15,121 nt of DNA from Balneolaceae bacterium (GTDB lineage: Bacteria > Bacteroidota > Rhodothermia > Balneolales > Balneolaceae). A model generated the notes under the pieces. It was given only the letters and a program-made list of their open reading frames with translations. It had not been told where the DNA came from and made no database searches. A program made the position numbers and the translations under genes. Numbering within the stretch: the first letter of the stretch is position 1; every line of letters begins with the position of its first letter. Positions 14,116-15,121 of the stretch are shown in pieces. The stretch lies in the NCBI GenBank assembly GCA_007126675.1, contig SLAU01000321.1, forward strand, positions 1 through 15,121, given 5' to 3'.

Positions 14116-14901
14116 ATGAGACATTTAGTTAAAGGCAGAAAACTTAGCAGGACAAGCTCTCACAGAAAAGCAACTATGCAGGCTCTTGCAAGTGCGCTTA
14201 TTGAGCATAAGTCTATTCGTACAACAGTTCCAAAGGCTAAAGAACTGAGGCCATTTATTGAGCCATTGATTACAAGATCCAAAAAGGATACCAGCCATAA
14301 CCGGAGGCAAGTGTTTTCAGCTCTTCAGAATAAGTTCGCAGTTAATGAGCTTTTTGAGGAGATCGGACCAACAGTAGGCGACAGGCCCGGAGGATATACA
14401 CGTGTATTAAAGCTTGGCTTTCGCCAGGGCGACAGCACCGAGATGGCATTAATTGAACTTGTAGATTATAGCGACTATCAGCCCGAGGCAAAAGAGAAGA
14501 AGAAAAAGAGGACGAGAAGAGCCGGTAAGTCTAATAAGCCGACTACAGAAGCGAAGGCTGATGAAGCTGAAGTAAAAACTAAAGCTGACGCTGTAGAAAC
14601 CAAAGTTGAAGCTAAAAAGGCTAATACCGAAAAAGCTCCTAAAGAAGAAGCAGAAGCGAAGAAGCCTGAAACTGAGGCCAAAGAATCAGCAGAAAAAACT
14701 GAAGTAAAAGAGGAAAGTTCTGCAAAGGAAGAAGTAGAAGCTAAGAAGCCGGAAGCTGAGACTAAAAAGACAGAGGAAGCAGAAGCAGTAAATGAGGAGA
14801 AGAAAACTGCTGAAAAAGATGCTTCAGAGGCTGAAGAGGTTAAGTCTGAAGAAAAATCAGAAGACAAAGAAGACAGCTCTAAGAAAGAAGAGAAGAAGTA
14901 G
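14116..14901 (+). CDS. rplQ: 50S ribosomal protein L17 with long charged C-terminal tail
   Basis: L17 is a large-subunit protein near the tunnel exit. Residues 1-121 are a complete L17: MRHLVKGRKLSRTSSHRKAT, the KAKELRPFIEPLITRSKK segment (40-57), RPGGYTRVLKLGFRQGD (90-106) and ALIELVDY. From 122 to 261 runs a tail of about 140 residues. It starts very basic (KEKKKKRTRRAGKSNK, 126-141) and becomes a Lys/Glu/Ala-rich, low-complexity stretch with two near-copies of EAKKPE (180-185 and 208-213). The tail is probably disordered or single-helical. L17 tails of this kind occur in Bacteroidota, but this one is longer than the core itself. AGAGGA lies nine bases before the ATG. Confidence 0.97.
   Translation: MRHLVKGRKLSRTSSHRKATMQALASALIEHKSIRTTVPKAKELRPFIEPLITRSKKDTSHNRRQVFSALQNKFAVNELFEEIGPTVGDRPGGYTRVLKLGFRQGDSTEMALIELVDYSDYQPEAKEKKKKRTRRAGKSNKPTTEAKADEAEVKTKADAVETKVEAKKANTEKAPKEEAEAKKPETEAKESAEKTEVKEESSAKEEVEAKKPEAETKKTEEAEAVNEEKKTAEKDASEAEEVKSEEKSEDKEDSSKKEEKK
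14659..14763 (+). repeat. Degenerate internal repeat in the L17 tail
   Basis: Within the charged tail of L17 the segment EAKKPETEAKE (residues 180-190) returns as EAKKPEAETKK (208-218), with similar Lys/Glu/Ala spacing in between. The DNA copies differ at synonymous positions. This suggests an old low-complexity duplication kept at the protein level, or simply biased composition, and not a recent slippage event. The boundaries are approximate. Confidence 0.45.
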
Positions 14902-14908
14902 AGCAAAA

Positions 14909-14942
14909 AAATCCAAATATTTTTCAATTTCTATTTGGATTT
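14909..14942 (-). terminator. AT-rich hairpin with T-tract on the minus strand
   Basis: Bases 14909-14919 are the exact reverse complement of 14932-14942 (AAATCCAAATA and TATTTGGATTT), giving an 11-bp stem with a 12-base loop just after the rplQ stop. On the + strand no T-run follows. Read on the minus strand, the hairpin is followed by the complement of the A-run at 14905-14911, so it looks like an intrinsic terminator for transcripts entering rplQ from the right. The stem has only two G-C pairs and would be weak. It may instead help protect the 3' end of the mRNA. Confidence 0.4.
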
Positions 14943-14965
14943 GAATAACTATTATCCGTATATTG
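14934..14965 (+). promoter_or_regulatory. Weak candidate promoter for the rRNA operon
   Basis: If the boxA at 15002 is used by its own promoter, that promoter must begin transcription upstream of the boxA. In the available space TTTG at 14934-14937 is followed, after 20 bases, by GTATATTG at 14958-14965. This loosely resembles the Bacteroidota pattern of TTTG, 19-21 bases, TAnnTTTG. The same bases can be read as TTGGAT, 18 bases, TATATT in the sigma-70 style. The match is imperfect and AT-rich DNA yields such matches by chance. Transcription from here would start close to 14971, inside the next hairpin. Confidence 0.2.
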
Positions 14966-15002
14966 AAAATCTGCCAACAAATCGATGTTGGCAGATTTTT
15001 TT
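14966..15002 (+). terminator. Strong intrinsic terminator after rplQ
   Basis: Bases 14966-14979 (AAAATCTGCCAACA) are the perfect reverse complement of 14986-14999, forming a 14-bp stem with a six-base loop. A run of seven T residues covers 14996-15002. This is a textbook Rho-independent terminator 64 bases after the rplQ stop and should end the long ribosomal protein transcript. It is the only strong terminator I can see in the window. Confidence 0.88.
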
Positions 15003-15014
15003 GTTCTTTGCACA
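15002..15014 (+). promoter_or_regulatory. rRNA antitermination boxA-like element
   Basis: The bases TGTTCTTTGCACA match the boxA element of rRNA leaders (TGCTCTTTAACA in E. coli, TGTTCTTTGAAAA-type in Bacillus), which as RNA binds NusB with S10/NusE to make RNA polymerase resistant to early termination. It lies 78 bases before the inferred 16S 5' end, which is a plausible leader position. Its first base is the last base of the terminator T-tract, an unusual junction. The identification is by motif and position only. Confidence 0.6.
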
Positions 15015-15091
15015 TATTGAGAAGAGATGAACAGATCGTTTGAGTGAGTTGGGGTTTTTGATTTTCCAAGGTATTTAGAAGTAGTAGATAT
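15015..15091 (+). other. 16S rRNA leader region
   Basis: These 77 bases between boxA and the inferred mature 16S 5' end are probably the transcribed leader, which in other bacteria pairs with the region 3' of 16S to form an RNase III processing stem. The pairing partner lies outside the window. A small hairpin is possible from TTGG at 15049-15052 with CCAA at 15066-15069. I see no open reading frame and no convincing promoter here. Confidence 0.5.
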
Positions 15092-15121
15092 ATAATGGAG
15101 AGTTTGATCCTGGCTCAGGAC
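15092..15121 (+). rRNA. rrs: 16S ribosomal RNA, 5' end (partial)
   Basis: The sequence AGAGTTTGATCCTGGCTCAG at 15099-15118 is the near-universal 16S 5' segment that begins at E. coli position 8. This places the mature 5' end near 15092. About 30 bases are present before the window stops. The gene is on the same strand as the ribosomal protein cluster, 190 bases after rplQ. The exact 5' end is inferred from E. coli numbering. Confidence 0.95.

Noticed and set aside
14478..14927. A 149-codon minus-strand open frame rich in Ser, Ala and Phe opposite the L17 tail.
   Set aside because: Its composition is the direct complement of Lys/Glu/Ala codons (low complexity), with no family signature; it is a shadow of rplQ.
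14902..15002. Possible member of the L17 downstream element RNA family described after rplQ in lactic acid bacteria.
   Set aside because: The hairpins here are explained as a simple stem and an intrinsic terminator; I cannot see a matching conserved structure, and the taxon appears unrelated.
15091..15096. A perfect TATAAT hexamer just before 16S.
   Set aside because: It overlaps the inferred mature 5' end of 16S, so a start directed by it would fall inside the rRNA gene; it is likely part of the conserved leader or 5' end and not a promoter.

Overview
This window is almost entirely one translation-machinery gene cluster: a fused str-end/S10/spc/alpha ribosomal protein superoperon, all on the + strand, followed by the first bases of a 16S rRNA gene on the same strand. 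Several traits point to the Bacteroidota and relatives, with Balneolia/Rhodothermia-like lineages as my best guess (inference, moderate confidence). S4 contains no cysteine, L36 has lost its zinc-ribbon cysteines, S14 is the 89-residue zinc-free form, L17 carries a long Lys/Glu/Ala tail, and most start codons follow A-rich stretches rather than a strong Shine-Dalgarno sequence.

Layout. Bases 1-30 encode the last nine residues of EF-Tu (tuf). Next come the S10 block (rpsJ, rplC, rplD, rplW, rplB, rpsS, rplV, rpsC, rplP, rpmC, rpsQ; 44-5149) and the spc block (rplN, rplX, rplE, rpsN, rpsH, rplF, rplR, rpsE, rplO, secY; 5173-10488). Then follow map, infA and the 38-codon rpmJ (10488-11651), and the alpha block (rpsM, rpsK, rpsD, rpoA, rplQ; 11667-14901). 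No gap between genes exceeds 32 bases, several genes overlap, and I see no internal terminator. The simplest reading is one transcription unit that began upstream of the window, in the str operon.

From 14902 to 15091 lie the only non-coding bases of note: an AT-rich hairpin, a strong intrinsic terminator (14966-15002), and directly after it a match to an rRNA antitermination boxA (15002-15014). The rRNA leader follows, and the 16S 5' end is near 15092. The window stops about 30 bases into 16S, as a contig often does when it runs into a repeated rRNA operon.

Functionally, the genes make ribosomal proteins of both subunits, the protein-export channel SecY, methionine aminopeptidase, initiation factor IF-1 and the RNA polymerase alpha subunit. 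Most of the region is conserved and ordinary. The points worth a second look are the absence of rpmD (L30) from its usual place between rpsE and rplO, the 140-residue tail on L17, the joining of the r-protein operon to an rRNA operon with the terminator U-tract running into boxA, and the non-ATG starts of rpsJ (GTG) and rpsC (TTG). I found no mobile element, CRISPR array, tRNA or novel defence-type system.
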